In this document: one piece after another, positions 48,341 through 60,192 of the stretch
Layout of the letters: every line of letters begins with the position of its first letter
Numbering within the stretch: position 1 is the stretch's first letter
Made by a program: the position numbers and the translations under genes
The notes under the pieces: generated by a model
Seen by the model: the letters and a program-made list of their open reading frames with translations, nothing else
Told to the model about the DNA's origin: nothing
The model's database searches: none
Assembly (NCBI GenBank): GCA_020186115.1
Contig: WSYJ01000017.1
Coordinates: forward strand, 170,747-234,746
DNA: 64,000 bases
Reading direction: 5' to 3'
Source: Histomonas meleagridis
Lineage: Eukaryota > Parabasalia > Tritrichomonadida > Dientamoebidae

Positions 48341-49297
48341 ATGATTGACCAAGATAGTGTCGCAAGATATCTCATTATAAAAGGATGGGCAGCTGTTAAA
48401 ATTTATAATGATATGAAGCTTCCTGTAAATCGTATCAAAGTATTACTAGAGCAATTAGATTAGGAACAATCGGAACAAATAGTAATGAGTCTAAAGAATC
48501 AATTAATTTCACTGAACCATCAAACACTGATGAAAGACTTTTGGAGGTGCTTGATGAATTCCCTTGTTCTTCAGTCAGTCAAATAGCCCATAAAACAAAT
48601 ATACCAAGATCAACTGTACACGATCACCTAATCAAAATTGGGTTCGTTTGCAAACACCTTCATCGAGTACCCCATTCTCTTACACCAGAGCAAAAAAAGT
48701 GCGGGTTCGATTATGTATTTAACTATTAAAATTCATTAGAACTGCGAAAATTATTCCTAGAGGCATTTTGTTACAGGGGATGAATCATGGTTTTATTTAT
48801 ACTATGATTATCGATAAAGATGAGTACAAAAAGGGGATAACCCAGGAGAAATTGTATCAAAAAAAATTTTCTCTCAAAAATTCATGTTGTCAATATATTT
48901 CAATCCAAATAATTTTGCTCTAGTTGACTGTCTTTTTAAAAATCAAAAGTTTAATGCACACTACTACGTGAATAATATTTTATCTAAACATGTACAAAGA
49001 TTCAATGATGGTTCTGATAAAAATTGTATCGCATCACCACAAATTTTATTGACTCGAACCAGATGAAAAAAGCTCCACATCCCCCATATTCACCTGGTGA
49101 ACAGATTTTTATCTTTTGGGTAATATCGAAGAAAAGCTCAAGGGTTATTCATTTGAAACCCCTGAAGAGTTAAGACATCAAATTCATGTCATCGAATTTT
49201 AAATGACATTCCAAAAAATGAATTGAATGATACTTTTCTAAACTGGGAATGGAGATTACAAAGAGTTATTGATACCAAAGATGAATACATTCACTAA
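48341..49297 (+). pseudogene. Second mariner-type transposase relic
   Basis: It begins MIDQDSVARYLIIKGWAAVKIYNDM, shifts frame near 48450 into ITRAIRLGTIGTNSNES, and continues with the HTH IAHKTNIPRSTVHDHLIKIGF and VPHSLTPEQKK. Later frames carry WFYLYYDYR and a PHPPYSP catalytic-region remnant, ending at RVIDTKDEYIH. It has many frameshifts. No clear inverted ends were found around it. It differs from the nested mariner, so it is a separate lineage. Confidence 0.7.
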
Positions 49298-49599
49298 TGA
49301 AAAATATAATATTTTTGTTTTTATTTATTCTCCTTCAATGTTGAGATGCTAACACCCACGGGCATCAATGGAAAATAATATCAGAATATCTCAATAATAG
49401 AAGGTAGCTTCATGCAGAAATATCGATCTTTTTTTTACTTATGTTTCATAAAATAAGCACTCGTACAAAATCGTTTCCAAATTCGAAATGCGAATGAATC
49501 AAGATTCTTTTTGAATAATTAGGCAATGTTCTCCTTTTCAAATCTGTGCCGTTGACAAATCTAATTGTCAATTCTGATTGCTCTCGTATTTCCCAATTA
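49298..49599. other. Intergenic, nothing recognised
   Basis: About 300 AT-rich bases between two element relics. Confidence 0.4.
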
Positions 49600-50248
49600 T
49601 TGGTATTAGTTTAGCAATTGAAAAAAGATGGCCAGGTGTTGGACCATTCGTATGTACACAAGAGGATGGAAGCTTAAGAGAAAATTATTGGGAACAAGTT
49701 AATTTACAAGACCAACATCAAAGTTATCATAAGAATCTTTATTTTTGCTTCTGTTGAAATTGTGATTATTTTACTATGAATCAGGGTTCATTTTCTTCAC
49801 ATATGAAAACCAAACACAAATATATAGTTGATAAAAAATCAGAAATAGGATGGATTTGGGCGACTATTAAATATTGGATGGACCAAGTTAATAGAATACC
49901 AAATATTAAAGAACTAATGAAAGAAAGAAATGGTTTATTATGTGGTTATTGTAAAAAGACAATTACAGCTAATGAAGGAAATATAAAATTACATGCATCT
50001 TCAATGCATAGTGATTCAAGAATAAAAGGTACAATTATTACAAAACAAAAGATTAAAATTAAATCCACAATATTTAGAATCCTGTTACAAGAACAAATTG
50101 ATGAGATTGAGAATGAAATTAAAGCTCAAGAACAATTAACAGATGATAACAATAACAATCACTTCAATAATAGAAATAATATTATCATAGATCAACAAAA
50201 TAATGAAGAAATTAATAGAAATAAAAATAATATTATACATAATCAGGA
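49600..50248 (+). repeat. Fragment of retroelement zinc-finger ORF
   Basis: It encodes AIEKRWPGVGPFVCTQEDG, then after an internal deletion LRENYWEQVNLQDQHQ and the two fingers of the 40683-41275 region. From 49671 to about 50245 it matches 40683-41267 almost perfectly (one difference noticed), and includes the same TGA in CFC-stop-NC. It ends abruptly at 50248. The deletion removes the part with HLKYHEKQIH. Confidence 0.85.
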
Positions 50249-51390
50249 ATGACAACAAGCTCTAAAGTACAGCAACGAGTAATTCAAAGACAACAGATCG
50301 TCATTATTGAAGAATAACGAATTATTCTGGCCAAGATGGTGATGCCATTTTTTTCCAATTCTACATATGGGCAACGTTGACATTCCAGCTAATTGAATGA
50401 TAATTTAACTTACTATCGTTCGACCAAATGGAGCATATTTCATTACTAAATATAATATTATAAATTAATATCAATTTTAATTCTAACAAAACAAAAAACA
50501 TATTAAACTGAAAGCCATTACATATATTAATATTAGTATGTATAATCCAATAATGGCTCAAAAAAATTGACGAATTTATACATTCCGTTATTGTAAGTTC
50601 TGGATTTCTAAAAATTTTTATAATTTGTATATTTATAATTAACCCATTATTCCTAAAATTAGTAATTGGAATTAATAAAATTGAATCATATTTTTCTATA
50701 GAAAAATTTCTATAGTAACCGAATCATCAGATTTATTTGATAGTATCCGATCGTTTTGGACTAAAAAAATAATATAAACCATTGATTATAAAAAGATTAA
50801 ACTGTCATTCTTTAAGATATTTAAATATAATAAAGTTCAACCCAAAAGCCTTTCAAACAAACAATAAAATATAGTAAGTCACTAAGCTTACAAAATTTAC
50901 GGTCTCAAGGCAAAGTCAAGCCCCAACATGGCTAAAAAACAGTATCGAATGAAATTTTTGCGAGGAATTTTTTTGACGATTCATTATTTGTTGCCTTGGG
51001 TTTTCTCTGACGAATCGATTATTTTTAAACATTAGTTGCAAATATCAATAAATCAGTGGGATTACCGACGAAAATTTTCGTCCTTCATAAATAATCCAGA
51101 AATTAAATGGATAACAAAAAATGGTGAGGCTCCATTTTGCAATATAAAACCTCCAAAATGAAATGGTTATCTTTGCAGGATAATTAAGAATCCGCGAACA
51201 CCCAAATATTTTGATTGATAAACCAATTAATTTTATATCTAATATAGCTGCCTATGGTCCAGATGGAATTTATAATTTGATGGGAATGTGGAATGCATAC
51301 ACACTTTTATCTGAAGAAACTAAAGTTATTAAAAATTATTTGACCATAATAAGATTTCCTTCAGATGACATTACCATTTCCTACAATTTT
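50249..51390. other. Gene-free interval
   Basis: 1.1 kb of AT-rich sequence. A 64-codon plus frame at 51211 (NFISNIAAYGPDGIYNLMGMW) may be a transposon crumb, as AxGPDGI recalls the N-terminal side of RT domains (compare NMVANGPDGIGNPIW at 42292). It is too short to call. Confidence 0.45.
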
Positions 51391-51708
51391 TTAAATTTTT
51401 TTTAATAATTGTACTTTGCCGATAGCTTCCAAACCTCTTTGAAACGTATGTTGATATATAGACTTCATTCGGATAAGTCCAAATGTATGTTCAAGAGGAT
51501 TGCTGGATAATCGATTTAAATCAATAATTCCTTTTGTAGAATATATGATTGATAATATTGAATAAATTGTATTTGTTATTTCAACTAAAAAAACATCATC
51601 GGTACTCTCCAAGCAAAAAATAGAATTTGAATACCTTGTTATCAAAAAGTGAAAATGCCTTACAATTATGCGTGATTTTTTGAATAGCATTGAAAAATTC
51701 ACATTCAA
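51391..51708 (-). pseudogene. P-element-like transposase, C-terminal fragment
   Basis: 105 codons. NTIYSILSIIYSTKGIIDLN followed by RLSSNPLEHTFGLIR parallels NTIIGLYYALKNYPEKLALN and RISSHPIENTFGITR in the transposase at 58158-59806. The (N/H)P(L/I)E-x-x-FG-x-x-R motif holds the presumed third catalytic acidic residue in P-element/THAP9-type transposases. The N-terminal part of the frame is unrelated to it. No termini were found. Confidence 0.55.
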
Positions 51709-51796
51709 AATATTTTTGTGAGAAAATATTCCTTCTCAAAATTGATTTCTATGTTTTACATTTTTCGACAAGATAATTTCTGTAAATTTATAAAAT
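51708..51796. repeat. Direct repeat flanking minisatellite, left copy
   Basis: About 90 bases beginning AATATTTTTGTGAGAA, repeated with about 90% identity at 52605-52690. The minisatellite lies between the two copies. Confidence 0.75.
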
Positions 51797-52017
51797 GTCA
51801 ATCCTGAATTATATTTAATTTACTTATTCCTAAAATTCATTATATAAAAACTTGTGAAAATTGCATTGCTCATCAACTTGATTAAAAATATCTACATTAT
51901 TTTTATAATGCAATATAGAGAGCTAAATGAGAAAGATGACAAATGTGGATTCTGCAGAATAATATTATTATAATATGTGTTAATAAATATCAACATTTTT
52001 AATCACAAAAAACATGT

Positions 52018-52604
52018 CATTTGTATTAATGGATTTAAAAAATTCATTAATGCTATTCATTATGTTATTCATATTATTGTTTATTAATGTATTGTATAAT
52101 GTTATTCATATTATTGTTCATTAATGTTATTCATAATGTTATTCATATTATTGTTTATTAATGTATTGTATAATGTTATTCATAATGTTATTCATTAATG
52201 TTATTCATAATGTTATTCATATTATTGTTTATTAATGTTATTCATAATGTTATTCATATTATTGTTTATTAATGTATTGTATAATGTTATTCATATTATT
52301 GTTTATTAATGTATTGTATAATGTTATTCATATTATTGTTTATTAATGTATTGTATAATGTTATTCATAATGTTATTCATTGATGTTATTAATAATGTTA
52401 TTCATTGATGTTATTAATAATATTATTCATTAATGTTATTAATAATGTTATTCATTGATGTTATCTATATTGTTATTCATAATGTTATTCATAATGTTAT
52501 TCATTGATGTTATTCATAATGATATTCATTGATGTTATTAATAATATTATTCATTAATGTTATTCATAATGTTATTCATTGATGTTATCTATATTGTTAT
52601 TAAT
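52018..52604. repeat. Minisatellite of TTATTCATAATG-type units
   Basis: Nearly 600 bases built of short variants: a 12-base TTATTCATAATG unit, a 12-base TTATTCATTGATG-like form, and a longer unit containing TTTATTAATGTATTGTATAATG. They are arranged in higher-order blocks. It has no coding sense in any frame. Confidence 0.88.
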
Positions 52605-52690
52605 ATTTTTGTGAGAATATATTCCTTCTCAAATTTGATTTCTATGTTTTACATTTTTTGCCATAAAAATTTCTAAAGATTTATAAAATG
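52605..52690. repeat. Direct repeat flanking minisatellite, right copy
   Basis: Partner of 51708-51796; same orientation, several substitutions. Confidence 0.75.
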
Positions 52691-54270
52691 CCACCATTAA
52701 TGGTGATAAGACATCAAAAAGAATAATAAGAGAAATTATATAAAAATGCATAAAATAACAAATGACAACATCTAACTATAAAAAATACTGAAAAAATGAG
52801 AATATGCTGAGAAAATATGAAGAAGAAACTTGAATTAACCATAAAATTTATAAATATAAAGTCATATACAAATAAATTTGGATTATCATGGAAAAATATG
52901 AATAATTGTTCTTTTTATTGTAAATCAAAAGAATATTTGGAATTTCTTCCTATTATTTGAGTGAAATACAACACAATAATTCCCGTGATTTAACATATAA
53001 GAACATAAAATATGTGATAAAATGTTGTGAGTATGCCATAATATATAACAATTCCTTTATTCATTAATTCATCATTCATACAGTTTGCTAATTCAAGATA
53101 TAATTTTATTTAAGATTAATATCAATGAAATGAATTCAATATTGATTCTGTAATTACATTTAAATTAAGTTTTAAATCATTACTAAGGCTTATTTGGCAT
53201 ATATTACTTATTGCATTCAATTTTTTAATAATAATTTATGTGAATGAATATTCATATGCTATTTATATGGATTTTAAATGTTAAATTCAATATTTAATAA
53301 AATATTTTATACATAACTTAAATGCATAGTCTATTATATTAATATTCTCTGGTGAATTTATTAATAAACTCACCGAATTCAAATTTTGAAATGTAATTGA
53401 GAATATGAACATTAGTAATTAAAGAATAATCTTCAAATGCATATTTATTGATCAAACTGATAGTATTTGAAATAATGTTATCTCTTGATATCCTAGAAAG
53501 TTAAAATAATAATTTAGTTATTTTTTTTTATTATATACAATTGTATATAATCTGAATATTTTTTTTTATTAAAAAAATTATTAAAGATAATTTTATGTAT
53601 TTATCAAAAGCATATTCGAGATTTTGACATTGTTGATTTGGGTATTATAATTTCATGTAATAATGTCTTAGCTAGTCGTCACATTGTAATGAAGAGAATA
53701 AGGTAATTCAACATCTATTATGTTATTGTGCGCATAAAAATAAGTATTATCAATTAGAGTAACATTCTAAATTATCATTTAATTAAAATATTAATTTAAT
53801 CTTTTGTAATATTGTTAATATGTCAACAAATATCTATAAAGCCCCAATTTATAAAAGCATAATCAGAATATATATATATTCATGAATAAATATGATGTAG
53901 CATGAATAAAATTAAAAAATATGAGTAAATATTATATTTTTAAGAGAAATATTAAATTAATTAGTTTATGGAAATATAAGCAATGTTTTTTACATTATTT
54001 TATGCTCTCTTTTATAACTTATAAAATGAGATGTAAATTTTTTTTTAATATCAAAAGTTATCTCAATCTATTAATAAACAAAATACATATATTTAATATA
54101 ATTAATAAAACTTTTTATTGATAAAATATTATACATAATAAACAAAAGTATTTTGAAATGTAATAAAAGTAATTTTACTTAATGAATTTGAATTAAAAGA
54201 TATTAAATAAGGTAGATCCCATAAATGCAATTAAATAATAATAGAGGATAAATGGTTAAATATTTATAAG

Positions 54271-54305
54271 TATAGGGTGTGCAAAAAGACCTGATCCCAC
54301 CCTTT
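54271..54305 (+). mobile_element. Solo mariner terminal repeat
   Basis: TATAGGGTGTGCAAAAAGA and the following CTGATCCCACCC resemble the left end of the mariner at 45660, with about four differences in the first 32 bases. No transposase and no partner end were found within a mariner length, so it is a solo or heavily deleted copy. Confidence 0.55.
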
Positions 54306-55800
54306 TTTTTGATGAATAAAAAAATATATATTAACTATTTATTTTTATTTAAAGAAGTGGTCTTCTTGATTCCTAGTCACTTATTAAAGTATTTTTTTCT
54401 TTAGTACCAATCTAGTTAAAGCTCTTAAAAAGTAGCAATTCCAAATATAAAAGCAATTTCATTTTTTAAATCATATTATGAATTTTTCTCCATACTCTTT
54501 CAATTTTCCTTAAATATTCCAAACAATAAAATATTATACTAACTTTAATCTAATGAATAATATAAGTAAAAATTTCTTTTAATGTTTTTATATTTAGATT
54601 TTTGAATTATCTATTTTCAATATGAATGATACAGTTAAATCTATATCCCTTTATTTATTTCATATGGATCCATTTTTTTTTTTTTTTGATAATTAATATT
54701 TTCAATAAATTATAATTTATTTTGATTAATTAAGTATTATAGATTAAATTTGTATTTATGATTTAATCTGTATATCCATATCATATTTGTCGATTTTATA
54801 ATAGGGAATTTTTCATATATTAGTATTTTAATATATTAGTATTTTAATATGTTAGTATTTTAATATATGATATATTGATTTATTGGCTGTACAAAATTAT
54901 AATAATTACTTATTACTAATTCAAACTTATAAACGAATATTCCTATTATACATGCAATTTTGCCTTTCCTTTATATGCATTATAATTCAATATTTTACAT
55001 ATTATGCGTTTAATATTTATTTTCTATTATGAATTACATTCAGCCTCAGCAATCTTCATTTCCATTTATTGACAGTACTCTTGCTTATTTTTGGCTTTTT
55101 ACCAATGAAGACGCAGCAATTCAATTCTATGGCTATTTATTTTTGATTACTTAAATTTGAATTTTCACGAAAATGTACGAAAGAATTTTGATTAGATCTA
55201 TATAAATATAAAGTACTAATTATATTCTATTTAACAACATGCCTTATTATGAAATCCCATTGTTGAATTTTTTGCAATAATACAAACTAGTAGCATATGA
55301 AAAAAAATTAAATTCGCTGAAAAAATTTATATATACTGTATTACTTTTAAATAGATATATTAAATTAAAGTATATATGCTAGAGTATATAAATATATTCA
55401 TAACATCTTAAAATATTGAAAATATCGAAAAAATCAATAATGAATTTGCGATTCCAATTTTTTTATAAAAAAATACAAAATTATATTTACTAAGGTGCCT
55501 ATGTAACATGGTAAAAATTTGGTTCGATTTTATTATGGATAATGTTAATTTTTTAATGAGTTTTTTTCGCTTACACTACTCTCTTTCAAATTTTAAATAA
55601 CCATATTTACCTCTTATTCGTACAAACGATACGAAAATTGAGAGTTTTTGTAGTAAAATTTACCACAAAAAAATTTGAAACATTTAATTTTTGGCAGAAA
55701 ATTGAGTTAAAATAAAAACAGCCATTCGATCGTAAATCGAACCGTTACTTTTGTCAAAAAAATAATTGAAAAAAATATTTTCACTTCATTTTATTTCTGT

Positions 55801-55888
55801 CATGACGTTATTCTTGTTCTCGAAACTCGAAAACAGTTAGTTGGGACTCGAATCCCAAATCTCAGTTTGAGATCGAGAACGTTCATGT
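55801..55888. other. Multi-hairpin inverted-repeat structure
   Basis: An outer stem GTTCTCGA (55816-55823)/TCGAGAAC (55873-55880) is extended by CATGACGTT/AACGTTCATG with one bulge. It encloses the hairpins TTGGGA-CTCGAA-TCCCAA (55841-55858) and ATCTCA-GTT-TGAGAT (55859-55873). The result resembles a three-way junction. It could be a palindromic element end or a structured RNA; neither is established. Confidence 0.4.
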
Positions 55889-56282
55889 TTGATAATTTCC
55901 AATAATTTAAAAAAATGTCGTTTTTAGAAACTCAAAGTGCGACAGTAATTAGCTACAGGAGATTCACAATTTTGCGCCAAAGCAGCGATTATCATGAAAT
56001 TGTCGTATTTACAAAAAAATTATAAAAAGAAATTTTATTTTGACTTTTTACATATGAGAATCTTAAATTTTCATTTGTTGAGCTCTATTTATTAATAAAA
56101 ATGATTTCTTACATTTTTAAATTTTTTGTGGTAATTTTTTCATATTTCTATCCAATTGTTGCGAAAGATTTAAATAATGATAACCTTAAATTTGCATTAA
56201 TTAAAGAAAATATTATAAATTTTATCATCTCTCATTTTTTTATTAATTTTTTTCATATTTGGCGCCAAAATCATATACTCTA

Positions 56283-57482
56283 ATGATATTCGACGAAGAA
56301 CCAAAAAGCTTTATTATTCAGGAAATGGAAAAAAAACTGAATAAACTCAAAAAGATCAAATCCAATCGCCACGATACTCACGCGTCAAAAAATATTCAAC
56401 CCACCATGGATATTTTAACTGAATCGGAATTGCCACGTGGTTCATTAACTCGAATTCAAGAAGCCACTGGCATTCCTAAATCAACACTCAGTTTTTGGCA
56501 CCAGAAAAGGAATGAAAATAAAGACTGGTTTCCAAATTGCGATAGGCATCCAAATCGTAGGGTATTTTCGAAAGAAACCGAAATGAGATTGGCAGAAAAA
56601 ATTATACAACAAGTCGACTCTGGTTTTGGGCTCGCGACATTATCACTTAAGATGAAAGCTTTCTATGAGTTATCATTAAGTGGTAATCCAAAATATGAAC
56701 GATTTTGCGCGTCTACTACATTTATAAGCGATTTCATGAAGCGTAATAAACTATCATATGAAAAACCACATGCAGAAAGGCGAACGAATATTAATAATGA
56801 AAATGTTCAAATCTTCCAAGATATATAATATTAATTAATTTCTCAGAAATATTCGAAAAAAAGGATTTTCAACATGGATGAAACATGTTGGAAAATTTCG
56901 AACACCCCAGCAAAAGTATTACACAAGATTGTAGTGCCAACGGTTAAGATTCAATTAATCCAAAACGAGAAATTAACTTTGATGGCCATCGCAACAATTA
57001 ATGCAAATGGGTCAAAGTTGCCGCTTTGGATTATTGCCAAAGGAAAAACGAATAGGTCCGAGAAGAAATCTGAAAAATCAAACGAAAATTTGATTTTTAC
57101 CCATACTGAACGTGGATGAGCTAATGATGATATTCTGATTTCCTATTTAGAATGGATTCATAATAAAGCCAATGGTGAACCATGTGCCTTAGTTTGGGAC
57201 ATTTTTCCTACTCATCGAGCAGAAAATGTTAAGTTGAAAGCTCAAGAGTATCAAATTGAGCTAATATTTGGTTCAGCCGGGGGAACATCAAAATATCAAC
57301 CTTATGATGTTAAGGTATTTGGGGAACTTAAATCAAGAGCTCGAAAAAAATTTGAGCATTTGGCTTTCAAGAACCAAACATAAAACATAACATATCAAGT
57401 ATCAATTGAAATTCTTGTTGAATCATGGCTCAGTATTTCTCAAGAAAATATCAAGAAATCTTGGGAGGTAATTAAACAATAA
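56283..57482 (+). pseudogene. Third pogo-like DDE transposase, in-frame stops only
   Basis: It starts at ATG 56283 (MIFDEEPKSF). HTH ATGIPKSTLSFWHQKR, then EKPHAERRTNINNE, catalytic D in NMDETCW, GSKLPLWIIAKGKT, D in LVWDIFPTHR and D in KYQPYDVKVFG are all in one frame. In-frame stops occur at about 56826 and 56832 (TAA), 57117 (TGA, where relatives have the W of GW) and about 57381 (TAA). The final stop is at 57480-57482. Decay is thus by point mutation without frameshift. It is closest to the 47041-48116 copy. Inverted ends were not identified. Confidence 0.8.
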
Positions 57483-57593
57483 AAAATTCAAAAATATCAC
57501 AAATTTAAAGTCATAAGTTTGATGTGTTTTTTTAAATCATGAGCAATTCATCAGATAAATACAGCTTTTTCAGAAAAAATAATTGGATTGATG

Positions 57594-57601
57594 AAATAAA
57601 C
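57594..57601. repeat. 8-bp target site duplication, left
   Basis: AAATAAAC, repeated exactly at 60185-60192 immediately outside the inverted ends of the P-like element. Confidence 0.8.
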
Positions 57602-57864
57602 AGAGCCAGTCAAGCAAAATAGTTCTCGTGGAGTTGTATATTTAACTTTATATATATATTGCATATATGTTGTTAATAACAAATTTTTAAAAAAAAATAC
57701 TAGATTTTTCGATTTATTGTTGAGATAAATATATTTTTACATATATTTCCTTTGAATTAGTTTTTAATCGGCAATAATGTTTTTGGGGCACCTCAATAGC
57801 ACTTTTTTTTTTTTTTTTTGGAACCCGTGGGAGGTAATTTTTCATTTATACTTTTTATTTTCTT

Positions 57865-58045
57865 GCAACACAGCCCCCATCTTATTTCTTCCCTTCTGGG
57901 AGATAGAATTCATGATTATTTTTTTATTTCGATTTTTTTCAGATTATTCATTCTTCCAACAATCTCCTCCGTTTTCTCACAACACAACACACATCTTATT
58001 TCTTCCCCTTTTGGAAGATAGAATTCATGATTATTTTTTTGATTT
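57865..58045. repeat. 115-bp direct repeat inside P-like element
   Basis: CAACACA..CATCTTATTTCTTCCC..GGAGATAGAATTCATGATTA occurs twice, 115 bases apart (57865 and 57980), with a few changes. It lies in the non-coding 3' region of the element. Confidence 0.75.
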
Positions 58046-58157
58046 AGATCATAAATTTCACTGCTAAATTTTTTATTTATTTCAGTTGATAAATTGCGTT
58101 GAAGCAATATTCCTTGCAACAATTGAAGAACCAGAAATACTATTATTATTCTTTTCT

Positions 58158-59806
58158 CTAAAAGTTTAATGAAGGGTCTATAGACAAGCATTTGATCAAC
58201 GTTCTTAATTGAGTGCCTTTGTATTCATAATTCATATTATTAGCAATTGATGCCCTAAGTTTATCAATTTCCATTTTGCATGCATTTACGTCAAAATTAA
58301 CATGTTGCACTTCTCTTCCATTTAGGAAAACACCTGCATCTGAAGCTTTTCGGCTTGGGGGTAATTCTATTTTTAGTTCGTTTAGCAATTGATTTTTCAA
58401 AGTGTTTCTAGACAGGGAAGAAATAAAAACATCAACTCCAAGCTTGTTTTGCATTGTTGATCGCGTAATCCCAAATGTGTTTTCAATGGGATGCGATGAA
58501 ATGCGATTCAAGGCTAATTTTTCAGGATAATTTTTTAAGGCATAATACAATCCAATGATTGTATTTATCATTCGCTTTAATTTATCCTTTGAATAAAATG
58601 AAATGCTTCGAACATTCTTTGAGAATTTTTCAGGCAATTCTTGAGAATGGTTAAAATATAATTGACAATATTCCCTGAAAAATATGTGTTTAATGATATC
58701 TAAAATTCTTTTTCTTGTGCTTAAATCAATTTCCTTTGAATGAAGAACAGCTCCCCATAAACTGAATGGTAGTAAATAATAAAAATGTGAATGCTTTTTA
58801 TTTTTCATCATTATGTTTAAATTTTTGATTGAAAATGCATTCAATGCAAGTTTGTCATTGTATTTTGACAAACTAGTAGTATCAGAAAAAGCTTTGATTC
58901 TGGAAATTTCATAAAAACTACCAATTGAAATTATTTCTGTATTAGCCATTAATGAAACACAATGAAAAAGTCTACATCGTTGATTCTTAATTATATGTAA
59001 GTAATCACTAATAGGCCATTGTTCGAATTGAATATATTGAATTATAGTTTCAAGTTCATAATGTAAATACTTGAAAATTTTTTGTAAAATGATTTGAATG
59101 CCAAATATTTGTTCCTGTATCACCATCTGAACATTTAAATACAATTTTAAATTTTTTAGACATTTCTATTAATTGTTGATCAAATATTAATTTCATATCA
59201 TTGTTCATTTGTCCTCCTGTCGAAGGACTAACAGAAACAGGAATACACTTAAAAATCATGACATATTGGCTGAATTTGAATTAAAAAAACATTATTAACA
59301 TTGTCATGAGTAAACAAAGGATGAGGTGATGCAACTGTTGCATCGATAGAGATTGAAACTGGAATTTTTTGTGACAGACAAAAGCTTTGAATTAAAATGT
59401 ATTTTTTGATTCAATTCATTTGATAGAAAGGAATTTTTAATATTTGAAATGGTACTGGAAAAGTTTTTTGAATAAGATTGCTTTGCTTTGGAATTTTAAT
59501 TATTTCTCGAAGTAACTTATAAGCTTTGGGAGATATTATGTATAAAGCTTCACAAAAATTTAATCATTTTATTAGAATATCTTCTGTGAGAACTAAGACA
59601 ATCATTTTTTTCAAACATTCTGAAAGAAACCAATTTTGCTCAATATTCGAGTACATTTGAACCTCCAGTAATAAATTCATCTTTTGGTCTTGCAAAACTT
59701 GTAAATCACTTTGTAATTTAGCAATGCTCATCTTGAGGTATTTGTTTTCCTTCATTAAATGCTTATTTTGTTTGCTCAAATCCATTATTTTGATATTTGC
59801 TTGCAT
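58158..59806 (-). pseudogene. P-element/THAP9-like transposase, frameshifted
   Basis: Reading leftwards: a leucine-zipper-like coiled coil (LKMSIAKLQSDLQVLQDQK, 59806-59564), then in other frames PVSISIDATVASPHPLF (candidate first catalytic D), STGGQMNNDMKLI and KCSDGDTGTNIWH (second D). A long last frame from about 59090 to 58158 contains WPISDYLHIIKNQRCRLFH and RISSHPIENTFGITR (third acidic residue, E). This order of D, D, E with PIE-NTFG-ITR is that of P-element transposases. At least three frameshifts are needed, so it is inactive. The zinc-binding THAP domain is not seen. Confidence 0.65.
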
Positions 59807-60192
59807 GAAATCAAAAGTGGATTTAAACGTTCTTCTAATAAACCATTAAAAATTAAATTTATTTTTAAAATAGATATATCTCAAAAACAACACGAAAAAT
59901 ATGAGCATTCTGAGTGTTTGAAATGCTCTATATTGTGATTATTATAATATATTTTTAAATAAAGATTGATTCCACGAGCAATTATTTAGAAAAATGCCTT
60001 TATTTATTTCAACATGTATACAAATAATATTGTTATTATAATGATATAACACATAATTATTTTTAATTTTATGCTCTGCAATCTATAATATATATTTTAA
60101 TGTCTATCAAATAACAAGATATTATTGTTTTTGTTTTCACTTTTTGATAATAAATTGAAAGGGTGGTTTTGCTTGACTAGCTCTAAATAAAC

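Larger units (their letters stand above)
52691..56282. other. Long gene-free AT-rich stretch
   Basis: 3.6 kb with no supported gene. The short frames near 53921 and 56101 are composition artefacts. It holds a mariner-type inverted-repeat remnant (54271) and a strongly folded GC-richer patch (55801-55888), both listed separately. Confidence 0.55.
57602..60184. mobile_element. P-element-like DNA transposon
   Basis: 2583 bases. The ends are inverted: AGAGCCAGTCAAGCAAAA at 57602 and the reverse complement of AGAGCTAGTCAAGCAAAA ending at 60184, 17 of 18 bases matching. They are flanked by the exact 8-base duplication AAATAAAC. A decayed transposase fills most of the element on the minus strand. 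8-bp duplications are known for P and hAT elements; the transposase motifs favour P/THAP9-like. Confidence 0.82.

Noticed and set aside
52018-52604. Regular short repeats considered as a CRISPR array
   Set aside because: Units are direct tandem variants with no unique spacers, in a eukaryotic context.
53921-54121. 66-codon plus frame in the long gene-free stretch
   Set aside because: Extreme I/K/N/F composition expected by chance in AT-rich DNA, with no similarity.
55841-55858. T-arm-like GGGA-CTCGAAT-CCC suggesting a tRNA
   Set aside because: No acceptor, D or anticodon arms can be placed around it; it folds better as a 6-bp hairpin within a larger inverted repeat.
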